From the NCBI RefSeq assembly GCF_052050035.1, contig NZ_CP189882.1, positions 4,092,001 to 4,156,000 on the forward strand: a stretch of DNA of 64,000 bases, given 5' to 3'. This document shows positions 9,087-18,702 of this stretch, piece after piece. Each line of letters starts with the position of its first letter. The stretch's first letter is position 1. Source of the stretch: Symbiopectobacterium purcellii_A. GTDB taxonomy: Bacteria > Pseudomonadota > Gammaproteobacteria > Enterobacterales > Enterobacteriaceae. Both the position numbers and the translations under genes were made by a program. Below the pieces are notes generated by a model. That model saw only the letters and a list, made by a program, of their open reading frames with translations. It was not told the DNA's origin and made no database searches.

Positions 9087-9253
9087 AACGCCCAACCCCA
9101 GCAGCAACACTCGCCATAGCCGCTCTTGTAGCGGCTTTTTGTGGGCGTCAGACATTATTTGGAGCGCTATATGATGCTAATACCCTTACCCACCCCAATA
9201 CTAGCACAGCATCAAAACAGCCTTGCATCGTGAGAGGAGCAACGAACGAATGA
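9083..9253 (+). CDS. Small phage ORF (56 aa), possible membrane peptide
   Basis: The start overlaps the stop of the upstream gene and its stop (9251-9253) overlaps the next ATG (9250), both as ATGA. The N-terminus, MKRPTPAATLAIAALVAAFC, has a short hydrophobic stretch. A terminator hairpin lies inside the frame (9118-9140). Coupling on both sides supports translation, but I recognise no family. Confidence 0.45.
   Translation: MKRPTPAATLAIAALVAAFCGRQTLFGALYDANTLTHPNTSTASKQPCIVRGATNE
9118..9140 (+). terminator. Terminator hairpin inside phage mini-gene
   Basis: Stem AGCCGCT / AGCGGCT with loop CTTGT is followed by T residues. It is the third such hairpin in this prophage stretch. Confidence 0.55.
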
Positions 9254-9459
9254 AACCTAAAATACCTAACAGGATAAGAGAGCGGGAGAAGTTATTTAAA
9301 CGCTTATACCGTGAAGGACTTATCCATGCAAGACGCATAAGACGAACCGGTTATTTATCAATACGGCTCTCCCTCTACTGGCGCATGTTATCCAAAGATA
9401 ATGGCCTGAGTTGTATTAGACGACAATTACAACCCTTGCTATCGCGTCAATTACCCTAA
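9250..9459 (+). CDS. Small basic phage protein, unknown
   Basis: The ATG at 9250 overlaps the upstream stop; GAGGAG (about 9234) supplies a ribosome binding site. The ~69-aa product (MKPKIPNRIREREKLFKRLY, then REGLIHARRIRRTGY) is very rich in Arg and Lys. It may bind nucleic acid, but no known domain is recognised. From 9460 to 9651 there is no gene. That gap holds an inverted repeat CTTTTTAG / CTAAAAAG about 65 bp apart. Confidence 0.5.
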   Translation: MKPKIPNRIREREKLFKRLYREGLIHARRIRRTGYLSIRLSLYWRMLSKDNGLSCIRRQLQPLLSRQLP

Positions 9460-9651
9460 AGAGGTCATACCAGAAGGAATGTCACTTTTAAATGCTTCCT
9501 AAGTTTCCTTTTCCTAGCTCCCTTAACACTAACCAGTAACGCTTTTTAGTCAGGACTGAGGCGGAGCGCAGCGAAGTGAGCACCGAACAGTTATGGCTAA
9601 AAAGCGGAAGGATTCTGTAAGTCATACAGCCGCATTTTACAGAAAGGAATC

Positions 9652-10385
9652 GGCTTTGTTGAATAAATCAGAATTAGCCGACAGGATGACTCCCTCTGCT
9701 ACACCTGTTATCCTATCCTGACGCTGTGTGGCATACCCAACAACGTCATACGGTTCAGCGCTTTGACCATCGCTATGGCTTCACCTACTTGAGCCTCATA
9801 GTCACGCAGGCTCAGATGGCCACCCAGCAAAGTTTTTATGCGGAACATCGCTGTTTCTGCCACTGAACGCCGGTGATAACCCACTTTCTTTTTCCACATA
9901 TCATTACTCCCGCTCAGACGCTGATTCGCCACCGCATGGTTACGTTCATGGTACTTGTCCGGCCAGTATTTGGCTCCGCTTCGCGGCGGGATAAGGGGCC
10001 TGCTTTTCTTTCTTAGCAACGCATCGTGGCAGTAACGGGCGTCATAAGCACCGTCTGCTGACACTTCCCTGATTTTTCGGTGGGTTTGGTTAATCAGGCC
10101 CGGCAGTGCCTGCGCATCTGTCGTTCCGCTGAGCGATAAGTCGGCACAGATAATCTCATGCGTCGCACTGTCTGCTGCCAGATGAAGCTTGCGCCACACT
10201 CTTCGTCTGTCAGCCCCATGCTGCCTGACTTTCCATTCACCTTCGCCAAAGACCTTCAGACCGGTACTGTCGATGACCAGATGCGAGATTTCACCACGCG
10301 TTGGCGTTTTTATGCTGATACTGACGGTTTTTGCCCGCCGACTGACCAGAGAGTAGTCCGGGCAGCGCAGTGGCAGGCTCATCAG
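9652..10385 (-). pseudogene. IS903-like element, truncated
   Basis: The right end (GGCTTTGTTGAATAAATC) and about 225 C-terminal residues of the 307-aa transposase are intact, including RPLIPPRSGAKYWPDKYHE and the AETAMFRIKTLLGG region. The N-terminal ~80 residues are lost at 10385, where a partial MITE-1 begins. A TTG inside that MITE reads in frame into the transposase, but the result lacks the element's N-terminal part. Confidence 0.88.
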
Positions 10386-10516
10386 GGCTTTGTTGAATAA
10401 TTTAAGATACTGATTTATATAAGCATTATAAAATTTCAACGACTAATTTTTCCTCTCGGAATGCTTTTTATTGTGCTAACTATTTGATTTGTCGTTCTAA
10501 CAAAATACATTCTCTG
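10386..10516 (+). repeat. MITE-1, left 131 bp
   Basis: Main-subtype MITE-1 cut at 10516 by a second, inverted MITE-1. No second end or target duplication is left, so this junction has been rearranged. Confidence 0.88.
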
Positions 10517-10705
10517 GGCTTTGTTGAATAATTTAACGTTTTGATTTACAACTTCTTTAGGTGGGATGCATGTACAGAAAATGTATTTTGTTAGAACGAC
10601 AAATCAAATAGTTAGCACAATAAAAAGCATTACGGTAGTAAAATTCAGTCGTTAAAATTTTATAATACCCATTTAAATCAGTATTTTAAATTATTCAACA
10701 AAGCC
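10517..10705 (-). repeat. MITE-1 (189 bp), inverted, diverged subtype
   Basis: Complete ends, but the 9 bp on each side do not match. It is followed by 17 bp (10706-10722) that equal the left terminus of the IS903-like element (ATTTATTCAACAAAGCC). Confidence 0.88.
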
Positions 10706-10722
10706 ATTTATTCAACAAAGCC

Positions 10723-11097
10723 ACCCAGCGACATACCCGTGTTCTATCTAAACCAAAAAGAAGTCCTTGCAAATCATAGGTCGGATAACATTTTAAATAC
10801 AATAAAATAAAAAGCAGTTTATCTAATGGGGTTGGGATAAATCCTTTCTGCCCTGCACCCATCTGCCGCTCGTGATCTTTTCGATTCTTTTTCCGATAAA
10901 TCAAATAACAAGCTGAAAATTCAGCGGCTAAATTTTTCAATTCTTCGACTGATAATCCAATGATTGCTTTACATAAACGATTATCTCGTAACAACCGCTC
11001 TTTGTTGATCATTTAAAACCTTTATTCTCTAAGTTAAACCTCTTTTTATTCTCAATAGCCTGACAAAAAATGCAAGTCTCTATTCAGCAACTAGTTT
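10723..11097 (-). pseudogene. IS5-A element, 5' part
   Basis: The left end (ending CTAGTTT on the plus strand at 11097) and the first ~95 transposase residues (start 11012, MINKERLLRDNRLCKAIIGL) match the intact copy at 53743-54780. The catalytic region is missing beyond 10723. Confidence 0.88.
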
Positions 11098-12264
11098 CAT
11101 GTAAGCCCGTGTTGGCTGGGGTACCAGCAGCAACCATTCATGTTTCAGACTGCCCCAGAAGCGCTCCATCACCGCATTATCCCAGCAGGCACCCACGTCT
11201 CCCATACTGCTCCTCAGCCTGTAGCTGCTCAGCAGCGCCTGAAAGCGTTGTCCCGTGTACTGCGTCCCCCTGTCCGTATGCACCACCAGGCCCGGCGGGG
11301 GAGTTCGCAGGTTATATGCCTTCATCAGGGCCCCGCAGACCAGCGATGAGGTCATCCGTCTGTCCACCTGCCAGCCCACTATCTGCCGGGAGTACAAATC
11401 CATAATAGCCGCCAGATACAGCAAGCCTTCACCGGTCTTCAGATACGTGATGTCACTCGCCCACACCTGATTTGGCCCCGGCGGGTTAAAATTCTGGTTC
11501 AGCAGGTTTGGGGCCACCTCTGCACCCGAGCGGGGTTTTGTCGTGACCTTATAAGTCCGGCGCTGTCGGCAGACCAGCCCATCTTCCTGCATGAGTTTCC
11601 TCACCCGTCAGCGGCTGATTATGATGCCTTCTCCACGAAGCCTTCTGACCAGCGTCCGGCTTCCTGCTCCCTGCCTGCTGGCGGCGAACAGCGCCTTTAA
11701 CCTGACCCGGACCTCCACGTCTTTTTGCAGCGGTTCGGCGGGCTTTTTTCGCCATGCATACCAGGCAGAGGCCGTCACACGCATGACCCGACAGAGTGTA
11801 CGAACGCTAAAGTCAGTGGCATTGTCGAGAATGAACCGGTATCTCACGACATATAGCCAACCGACTTAAAAATGATTACATCCTATGCCCTGATATGCGG
11901 CAAAGAAGCATAGCTGGCTGTTATCAAAATAATGTCGCTTGGCTATATGTTTCGCGAAGAAGGCACTCGCCTTTTTTAGTATCTCCTTCTCTGTACGTAA
12001 CTCTTTGTTTTCCTTTTGTAACCGTTTTAACTCTGCACGTTCATCATCGCTGAGTACGCCGTTGCTCTGCTCGCGTGCCAGCGAGACCCATGTATGCAGG
12101 GTTTTGTTGCTTATGCCCAGCGATGCTGCTGCCCTGGCTATCGTATAGCCCTGCTCTGTTACCAGGGCAACGGCTTCCTTTTTAAACTCAGGGGTAATTG
12201 TCGTTTATGGTTCACTAAACACCTCCGTTTTGGATGTAAGTTTAGTGTCCTGATTATTCAACCA
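11098..12264 (-). pseudogene. IS3-family element A, orfA and orfB degraded
   Basis: orfB covers 11098-11849. It has the IS3 integrase core (QVWASDITYLKTGEG, VVHTDRGTQYTGQRF, WDNAVMERFWGSLKHE). A TGG to TGA change at about 11605-11610 creates a stop, and the last ~30 residues are lost at the IS5-A junction. MITE-2 sits at 11852-11947 next to the orfB start. orfA (11948-12205, TPEFKKEAVALVTEQGY...) lacks a proper start. The right-hand terminus, TGTCCTGATTATTCAACCA, is intact. Confidence 0.85.
11852..11947 (-). repeat. MITE-2 (96 bp)
   Basis: Complete copy in a TA of the IS3-A element, between orfA and orfB. Confidence 0.92.
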
Positions 12265-12270
12265 CTACAG

Positions 12271-13709
12271 TAACGCGAACAGGCTTTCGTGAGCCTGCCC
12301 AGCACTCAGTACGATATTTAGCGGGATGCCGCTTCCGTCAGTCGCCATGTGGATTTTGGTGCCATAACCACCTCGTGAGCGACCCAGGCTGTTATCGTTG
12401 GTAATATCGGGATGTTTTTTTGAGCGCCAGCCGCACATTTGAGCGCACGGATATTGCTGCCATCCAGCGCAATGGCTGACCAGTCAACAAGTCCATGAGC
12501 ATCAAGAAATGAAAGTAACCTATTAAAAATAATGTTAATAACTCCAGACTTTGACCATCTATTGAAACGGTTATAAACGGTTTTCCATGGGCCGTAACGT
12601 TCAGGTAAATCACGCCATGGGGCACCTGAACACAGTATCCAGAACATGCCGTTGACGATTTTGCGATGTTCTGCCCATGGCCGGCCTGCCTGCGGAGATT
12701 TCAAAACGGTTGGTAACAAGGGCTCAATGATTGCCCATGCTTCATCAGAAAGATCGTAGCGAGCCATAATCCAAAGTGTCTTAGAAACAGATGGATACTA
12801 TAGCTAAACGACTTAATTTTGATTACATTATTTAAATGAGCTATTCAATTGATTTTAGACGTAAAGTGATATCTACACGGAAAAACGAAGGGTTGAGTAT
12901 CCGAGAAACAGCGAAGCAATTTCGGATTGGCCCTGCCTCTGTATCGCGTTGGATTAATCAAATAGAGTCAAAAGCATCGACCACGCGTCAGCGAAAGATC
13001 GATAAATCCGAGTTGATAAAAGATGTTGAACAATATCCAGATGCTTACCAAAAAGAACGTGCAGAGCGTTTTGGCGTTTGTCAGAAGGCCATTTGGCAAG
13101 CGCTTAAAAAGCTGGGATTGACCTATAAAAAAAACTCTACGTCATCCGAAAGCCGACGAAAACGCCCGGCAGGGATTTCAACAAAAAAAACAACAGTATG
13201 AAAAAGAAGGTAAACCTATTGTTTTTATTGATGAAAGTGGTTTTTCACACGATGCCCCACGGACTCACGGCTATTCCCCAAAAGGTCAACGGTGTTTTGG
13301 CCTGAAGAACTGGGGAGCTAGGGGAAGAACAAATGTTATCGGCGCTTTATTAGGCACAACGCTGTTTGCTATCGGATTATTTGATATCAATATTAACAGC
13401 GATGTTTTCTATGCCTGGGTCACACAAGTCCTTATCCCAGTACTCCCTAAAAACAGTGTAATCATGATGGACAATGCCACTTTTCACAAAAAACATAATA
13501 TTCAACAAGTCATCATCGATGCAGGGTATATGGTGGAGTATTTGCCTACATATTCGCCAGATCTTAACCCAATTGAGCATAAATGGGCACAAGCAAAAAG
13601 CAAAAAAAGAGAGATGGGTTGCGATACAGAGAGTTTGTTCTCAGTCCATATGGTGTAATCAAAATTAAGTCGCTTGGCTATATAGCTCAAGCAATTAAGG
13701 GACACAGCC
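12271..13709 (-). pseudogene. IS5-family element B (IS427-like), split by IS630
   Basis: The minus strand encodes the N-terminal ORF (start 12767, MARYDLSDEAWAIIEPLLPT) of a two-frame transposase of the IS427 kind. The intact counterpart lies at 50831-51944. The element terminus GGCTGTGTCCCTTAATT lies at 13693-13709. An IS630-like element occupies a TA between terminus and gene (12801-13680). The C-terminal half is missing beyond 12271. Confidence 0.88.
12801..13680 (+). mobile_element. IS630-like element copy 3, 880 bp, complete
   Basis: TA repeats lie at 12799-12800 and 13681-13682 and both ends are intact. ORF A (12836-13201) and the DDE frame (to 13658) are separated at the A8 run near 13127-13134. 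It is inserted in the IS5-B element. Confidence 0.93.
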
Positions 13710-13711
13710 TA

Positions 13712-13882
13712 GTTATTCGTACGGTTTATCCTGTCGTGCCGCCAAAAGTGGAATACCAGTTGACCGATCTTGGCCTCAGTCTGGGGGCTGCCTTTTGTGG
13801 TGTGTGGGTGTGGGCTGAAGAAAATCTTGCAACAATCAGACATGCTCGAGCGATCTTCGATCAAAGAAAAAAGGGCGAATAA
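13712..13882 (+). pseudogene. HxlR-family regulator, C-terminal fragment
   Basis: In frame from the IS5-B terminus, the sequence reads VIRTVYPVVPPKVEYQLTDL, then GLSLGAAFCGVWVWAEENL, ending at TAA 13882. This is the wing and last helix of HxlR winged-helix regulators. The first ~60 residues are lost to the element. The original partner gene is not present. Confidence 0.75.
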
Positions 13883-14414
13883 AATGCACTGTTCTGGCAG
13901 GCAATGCGTTGTTTTTTTTGAGAAAATAACTCTGTTATAAGGCGCAATGGGTGTCGCATGTTGTTTGATAAAGCAGATGCCGAAGACATCTGCTTTTTGC
14001 ATTTGGCGCCTCTAACCAGGACAGCCTTTGCCAAGCGCTCGCTAATGAGCACGCTGAACGAGGAGGGGCCTGTTAAGACCACCAGAATCTGATCACTGTT
14101 TGCTTTAATTTTTACTCTTGTTTGACGGCATCGTTAATACGGCGCTGGGAGCAATAGAATATCAAGATATTCCAGGATCTGCAGAGCCTTGACCTTGCGG
14201 GAATATCACAAATAACTTATTGAATAAATTGTTTTTGTTTATTTCCTTGTGCGTTGCTTTCACGTTGCCCGGGGCGCTTAAACGCGTCCTTTCATTGCTG
14301 AATTTCTTCAAGATAAAGGCCTTTACGGCGACAATATTCAGCAGAGTAAGGTGATAAAGCCAAGAACGACCAATAAAAAGCTACCACCAAGACAAAAAAA
14401 CTGATAAGATAAAT
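13883..14414. other. Intergenic region with no intact gene
   Basis: This 530-bp stretch holds a terminator at 13970-13999. At about 14275-14345 (minus strand) a short stretch reads EYCRRKGLYLEEIQQ, which resembles a transposase orfA fragment. Otherwise I see no coding signal. Confidence 0.5.
13970..13999 (+). terminator. Rho-independent terminator
   Basis: A 10-bp stem AAAGCAGATG / CATCTGCTTT with loop CCGAAGA is followed by TTT. It lies about 90 bp after the HxlR fragment and probably served that gene. Confidence 0.75.
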
Positions 14415-14433
14415 GAGATTGATTATCAATATC
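14415..14433 (+). promoter_or_regulatory. Candidate Fur box
   Basis: GAGATTGATTATCAATATC matches the 19-bp Fur consensus (GATAATGATAATCATTATC) at 15 of 19 positions. It ends 27 bp before the ATG of the 698-aa gene, where an operator overlapping the promoter is expected. Iron control is an inference. Confidence 0.55.
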
Positions 14434-14460
14434 ATCTAATGATAATATAAAGGACATCAT

Positions 14461-16557
14461 ATGCTTTCTATCGCCTCTTTCTCTAATTCTCTTTACAACA
14501 CAGGCTATTTGGGAAAAATATCAGAGCATAAAAATGATATAAATCAATCCCATTGTTCTTCTAAGGTCAGTAACATTAGTAATTCTAATCAAAGTATAAA
14601 TAATGATCCAACACCCTCTCTGTTTGTACGGTCATGTGATGTAGATAAACAAAAAAACATATTGAGTAAAGTAAAAACGTATTGTAATAAAATAGTCGTA
14701 TCAGCTTATAATTATTTGCGTTCTATTGATGGCATTGATGAATTTACCGTAGCAACCGGCCAGGTTTTACCACAGTTTCATCAATCATTATTATCATTAA
14801 GCATTTTACTACCCGCTATTCCTTTGGTCGGTGTGGGTGCGAAAGGTGCTTTTGATGAATCAGTTGAAAGTTATAAAATAATTTATCCTATGTTTATGGA
14901 GGATCTTAAGGGGAAAAAGCAAGAAGTTTTAGAAATATTACAACAAAACTTTGCTGAAGATGATGTCAATAAGAAACTCGTTGAAGAACGGATTGAACCC
15001 TTTTTTGATGTTTGGATTAATTGGCTACAAGGTGGCAATGAAAAAGAAAATATTGAGAATTTCCAACAACTGTGTGCGGCTTGGGCATCGTTGCAAGAAA
15101 AAAACAATGCTACTGCCAAAACACGTTATGTCGCTACAGAATATCAACGAATGAAACAAGAAGTTCCGATGGTAAAAATTGACCGCAATTTCTCACCATT
15201 ACAAGCTACAGCAATGAGTTTAATGACAGGTGGAATGGTTGGATTGTCTGCGAAATCAATAGCAGATCTAGTCATGTCACAGGGAATCAGCGGAGCAGAA
15301 GCAGCGAGTGATTTAGCAGAAATGGTCAGTAATATTCTACTTTTGCCCGCACAAGTCATGATGACTGGGTATGGAATTTCGCAAACGGTTTCTGGATATA
15401 ACTACGACAAACTGCTGAAAAAGAATCGTTCTTTATTAGTAAAGGACCATCAACCCGAGTTTATTAAAGAAAATATTGCACAATTAAAAGAAATAGCTGA
15501 CCGGAAAATATATTATAATTATAAGCAAAGAATAGAATATGGTGCTGTCACTGCTGTTGGCCAGGCTGGGATGGCATTAAGCTCCTTAAGTGCACTCACT
15601 GGTGTTGGCAGCGCGCTGGGGCTTGTTCCTGCTTTAATTGGCGCGCCAGCGACTATTTATGGTTGTTATATTCGGACGAGAACCAGAGTGCAAGAACGAA
15701 AATATTTAGGTGCTAGAGATGCTCAAAATGTATTGGATAAAAGATTAAATTTTGATAACTTGATAAAATATCAAACTACAACCCCTACTGGCACAAATCA
15801 GACAACGCAATCCGCTGTAACAACGATTGATACTCTCAACACGGTTGTTAAAGCGGCAACGAATGTAATGCTAGAACAGCAAAAAATCCTGGCAGAAGTA
15901 AAATTACTCTCATTGATTCAAAAAACGATCAACAAAGCACATAAAAATAATATTCAACTAACGGTTGAAGCATTGCATCAGCAAGTAGGTTCCAGAGTTG
16001 ATGTTTTACTTGATAGAGTAACGCGGAGCCAGAAAAGGTTTATAGAACAACCGGGTAAGTATTTTATTCGGCAACGCACCTCATTATTGTCAGATGATTT
16101 AAAAATAATAAAGGGAATGCTTAATGATGGCGAATATAACATTGGTTGTTTGGAGGGTAAATTAGATAAGCAACAAGGGTATTATAATCTATTATCCAGA
16201 TTGGAATTTATGAAAGAAAGCTATAATCTATCTCTATCCATCAATACAAAAGAAAAAATATTAGCATCTAGCGTGCGAGATCTTTTAAAGTTAGCAGGTG
16301 AAAGGAAAGAAATCAAAGAGGCGCTACAACATCAAAATGGTATTTCTGATAAATTTTTTAATTGGAATGATTTGCAAGAAATCATTCGGCGTGATGAAAA
16401 AGCGAAGGCCATTTACACCCAGCATCATAACCATTACTTTATTAAGCAAATGAAAAATGAAGGTAAATCCTTGAGGGATGATGCTTATGAAAATATCATA
16501 AACGGATTGGCGTCTAAATCAGCAATTGAACAACGTGTTAATAAAATAATAATTTGA
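14461..16557 (+). CDS. Large AT-rich protein, candidate secreted effector
   Basis: A 698-aa product starts at ATG 14461 behind AAGGA 6 nt upstream. I recognise no family. The first ~60 residues are rich in Ser and Asn (SIASFSNSLYNTGYLG, SNISNSNQSINND), like type III secretion signals. Three hydrophobic stretches follow, near residues 108-131 (SLLSLSILLPAIPLVGVGAK), 240-300 and 355-400 (GMALSSLSALTGVGSALGLV). Together with long charged helical parts in the C-terminal half, they suggest a membrane-inserting or translocated protein. Base composition is much lower in GC than the chromosomal genes, which points to transfer. It stands alone between an HxlR fragment and IS elements and is fully open. 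A Fur-like box lies upstream. Confidence 0.6.
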   Translation: MLSIASFSNSLYNTGYLGKISEHKNDINQSHCSSKVSNISNSNQSINNDPTPSLFVRSCDVDKQKNILSKVKTYCNKIVVSAYNYLRSIDGIDEFTVATGQVLPQFHQSLLSLSILLPAIPLVGVGAKGAFDESVESYKIIYPMFMEDLKGKKQEVLEILQQNFAEDDVNKKLVEERIEPFFDVWINWLQGGNEKENIENFQQLCAAWASLQEKNNATAKTRYVATEYQRMKQEVPMVKIDRNFSPLQATAMSLMTGGMVGLSAKSIADLVMSQGISGAEAASDLAEMVSNILLLPAQVMMTGYGISQTVSGYNYDKLLKKNRSLLVKDHQPEFIKENIAQLKEIADRKIYYNYKQRIEYGAVTAVGQAGMALSSLSALTGVGSALGLVPALIGAPATIYGCYIRTRTRVQERKYLGARDAQNVLDKRLNFDNLIKYQTTTPTGTNQTTQSAVTTIDTLNTVVKAATNVMLEQQKILAEVKLLSLIQKTINKAHKNNIQLTVEALHQQVGSRVDVLLDRVTRSQKRFIEQPGKYFIRQRTSLLSDDLKIIKGMLNDGEYNIGCLEGKLDKQQGYYNLLSRLEFMKESYNLSLSINTKEKILASSVRDLLKLAGERKEIKEALQHQNGISDKFFNWNDLQEIIRRDEKAKAIYTQHHNHYFIKQMKNEGKSLRDDAYENIINGLASKSAIEQRVNKIII

Positions 16558-16589
16558 ACTGTTCTTCCTCCTGAAAAAAGGACCAGTCT

Positions 16590-16980
16590 ACACTAAGAAC
16601 CTATCCCAAAAGGAATTGTCAGTTAATAAGTAATGGCAATTTCTGAAGGAAGTATGGCAAGCAATAAGTGGCAGATCAGCGATGAACTCTGGGGGAAAAT
16701 GGTTCCGTTGCTCCCGGAATACAAAACCCACCATCCGCTGGGTACGCATCGCAGGCGGGTTGATAATCGTGCCGCAATGAACGCCATTCTCTTTGTGCTC
16801 AGAACGGGTTGCCAGTGGAATGCCCTGAATGCCACCGGGATATGCTCGTCAAGCTCCACTCACCGCCGCTTCCAGGAGTGGCGGGATGCAGGAGTTTTTG
16901 AACGGTTCTGGCAGAACGGTTTGCTGGCCTGCGAGCAGCTGGATGCTATCGACTGGTCATGGCTGTCGATGGATGGTTTG
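16590..16980 (+). pseudogene. IS5-family element C, N-terminal fragment
   Basis: The reading frame at 16633 (best start 16654, MASNKWQISDELWGKMVPLL) is the N-terminal DUF4096-type part of an IS5-group transposase (LRTGCQWNAL, FQEWRDAGVFERFWQNGL). A possible terminus lies near 16596 (AAGAACCTATCCCAAAAGG). The frame is cut at 16980 by the end of an IS3-B element. Confidence 0.75.
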
Positions 16981-17062
16981 TAGTGGTCAACTAAATTTGG
17001 CCACCCTACCTGACTGTTGATGGAACAGCCGTTCTGATTCATTTGGTGTTAACCCACCGTTA

Positions 17063-18038
17063 TATAGCTAAACGACTTAATTTTGATTACATTATTTAAA
17101 TGAGCTATTCAATTGATTTTAGACGTAAAGTGATATAGCCAAGCGACATTATTTTGATAACAGCCAGCTATGCTTCTTTGCCGCATATCAGGGCATAGGA
17201 TGTAATCATTTTTAAGTCGGTTGGCTATATCTACACGGAAAAACGAAGGGTTGAGTATCCGAGAAACAGCGAAGCAATTTCGGATTGGCCCTGCCTCTGT
17301 ATCGCGTTGGATTAATCAAATAGAGTCAAAAGCATCGACCACGCGTCAGCGAAAGATCGATAAATCCGAGTTGATAAAAGATGTTGAACAATATCCAGAT
17401 GCTTACCAAAAAGAACGTGCAGAGCGTTTTGGCGTTTGTCAGAAGGCCATTTGGCAAGCGCTTAAAAAGCTGGGATTGACCTATAAAAAAAACTCTACGT
17501 CATCCGAAAGCCGACGAAAACGCCCTGCAGGGATTTCAACAAAAAAAACAACAGTATGAAAAAGAAGGTAAACCTATTGTTTTTATTTATGAAAGTGGTT
17601 TTTCACACGATGCCCCACGGACTCACGGCTATTCCCCAAAAGGTCAACGGTGTTTTGGCCTGAAGAACTGGGGAGCTAGGGGAAGAACAAATGTTATCGG
17701 CGCTTTATTAGGCACAACGCTGTTTGCTATCGGATTATTTGATATCAATATTAACAGCGATGTTTTCTATGCCTGGGTCACACAAGTCCTTATCCCAGTA
17801 CTCCCTAAAAACAGTGTAATCATGATGGACAATGCCACTTTTCACAAAAAACATAATATTCAACAAGTCATCATCGATGCAGGGTATATGGTGGAGTATT
17901 TGCCTACATATTCGCCAGATCTTAACCCAATTGAGCATAAATGGGCACAAGCAAAAAGCAAAAAAAGAGAGATGGGTTGCGATACAGAGAGTTTGTTCTC
18001 AGTCCATATGGTGTAATCAAAATTAAGTCGCTTGGCTA
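17063..18038 (+). mobile_element. IS630-like element copy 4 carrying MITE-2
   Basis: Both ends are present. MITE-2 is inserted at 17134-17229 within the first codons of ORF A (after VI). The FIDESG acidic residue is changed: GAT to TAT gives FIYESG at about 17583-17595, removing a predicted catalytic Asp. This copy is probably dead. Confidence 0.85.
17134..17229 (+). repeat. MITE-2 (96 bp)
   Basis: Complete copy in a TA inside ORF A of an IS630-like element. Confidence 0.93.
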
Positions 18039-18070
18039 TATCTGGCTCCTTAGGTCGACACCAATAGCGA

Positions 18071-18166
18071 TATAGCCAACCGACTTAAAAATGATTACAT
18101 CCTATGCCCTGATATGCGGCAAAGAATCATAGCTGGCTGTTATCAAAATAATGTCGTTTGGCTATA
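18071..18166 (-). repeat. MITE-2 (96 bp)
   Basis: Complete copy in a TA of the IS3-B remnant; removing it restores the IS3-B sequence seen at 28080. Confidence 0.92.
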
Positions 18167-18266
18167 ACTGCTTCGGTGAACATTAAAAATACGACACAAC
18201 GCTTTCACTGGATAAAGCGCTCTTAGCTTTTCAACTACCGAGAATTTTTCAGTGAGTCGGACATTA

Positions 18267-18395
18267 AAAACTAGTTGCTGAATAGAGACTTGCATTTTTT
18301 GTCAGGCTATTGAGAATAAAAAGAGGTTTAACTTAGAGAATAAAGGTTTTAAATGATCAACAAAGAGCGGTTGTTACGAGATAATCGTTTATGTA
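18267..18395 (+). pseudogene. IS5-A element, left end only
   Basis: The left terminus (AAAACTAGTTGCTGAATAG) and first ~15 codons (MINKERLLRDNRLC at 18353) are present. The element is then cut by an IS256-type terminus at 18396. Confidence 0.85.
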
Positions 18396-18702
18396 GAGAG
18401 TGTAAACAGATCTGTGTAAATGGCATTTTGAGGAAAACCTTCAGAGGACAAAAAATGCCTATCAGCAACGAACTTATTGACCAACTGCTTCAGGATTGCC
18501 ACTCCCCTCAGGAGCTTCTGGGTGAATCAGGCCTACTCAAGGAACTGACTAAAAGACTGGCGGAACGGGTTCTTCAAGCTGAGATGGAGATACACCTTGG
18601 GTATGCTAAGCATGACCCGGCTGGTAATAATTCAGGCAACTCCCGCAATGGCAAGACATCCAAGAGCGTACGTAGCCAAAATGGGGAGATCGAGCTTATT
18701 CC
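18396..18702 (+). pseudogene. IS256-family variant, 5' fragment
   Basis: The terminus GAGAGTGTAAACAGATCTG is followed by the start of a transposase (MPISNELIDQLLQDCHSPQE, start 18454). About 85 residues remain before an inverted IS256 copy begins at 18703. The variant differs from the main IS256 copies (KELTKRL, MEIHLGYAKHD). Confidence 0.85.

Larger units (their letters stand above)
16981..18266 (-). pseudogene. IS3-B element with central deletion around an IS630 copy
   Basis: IS3-B sequence is present only as 16981-17060 (one terminus) and 18041-18266 (the orfA/orfB junction region). An IS630-like element lies between them. In the complete IS3-B (55678-61562) these two parts are far apart, so most of orfB has been lost. 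The left terminus and inner flank both abut the IS630 TA ends. Confidence 0.8.

Noticed and set aside
11070..11405. Cys/Pro-rich ORFs on the strand opposite to IS3-A
   Set aside because: They are antisense to orfB codons and have no ribosome binding site; same pattern at 23634-23947.
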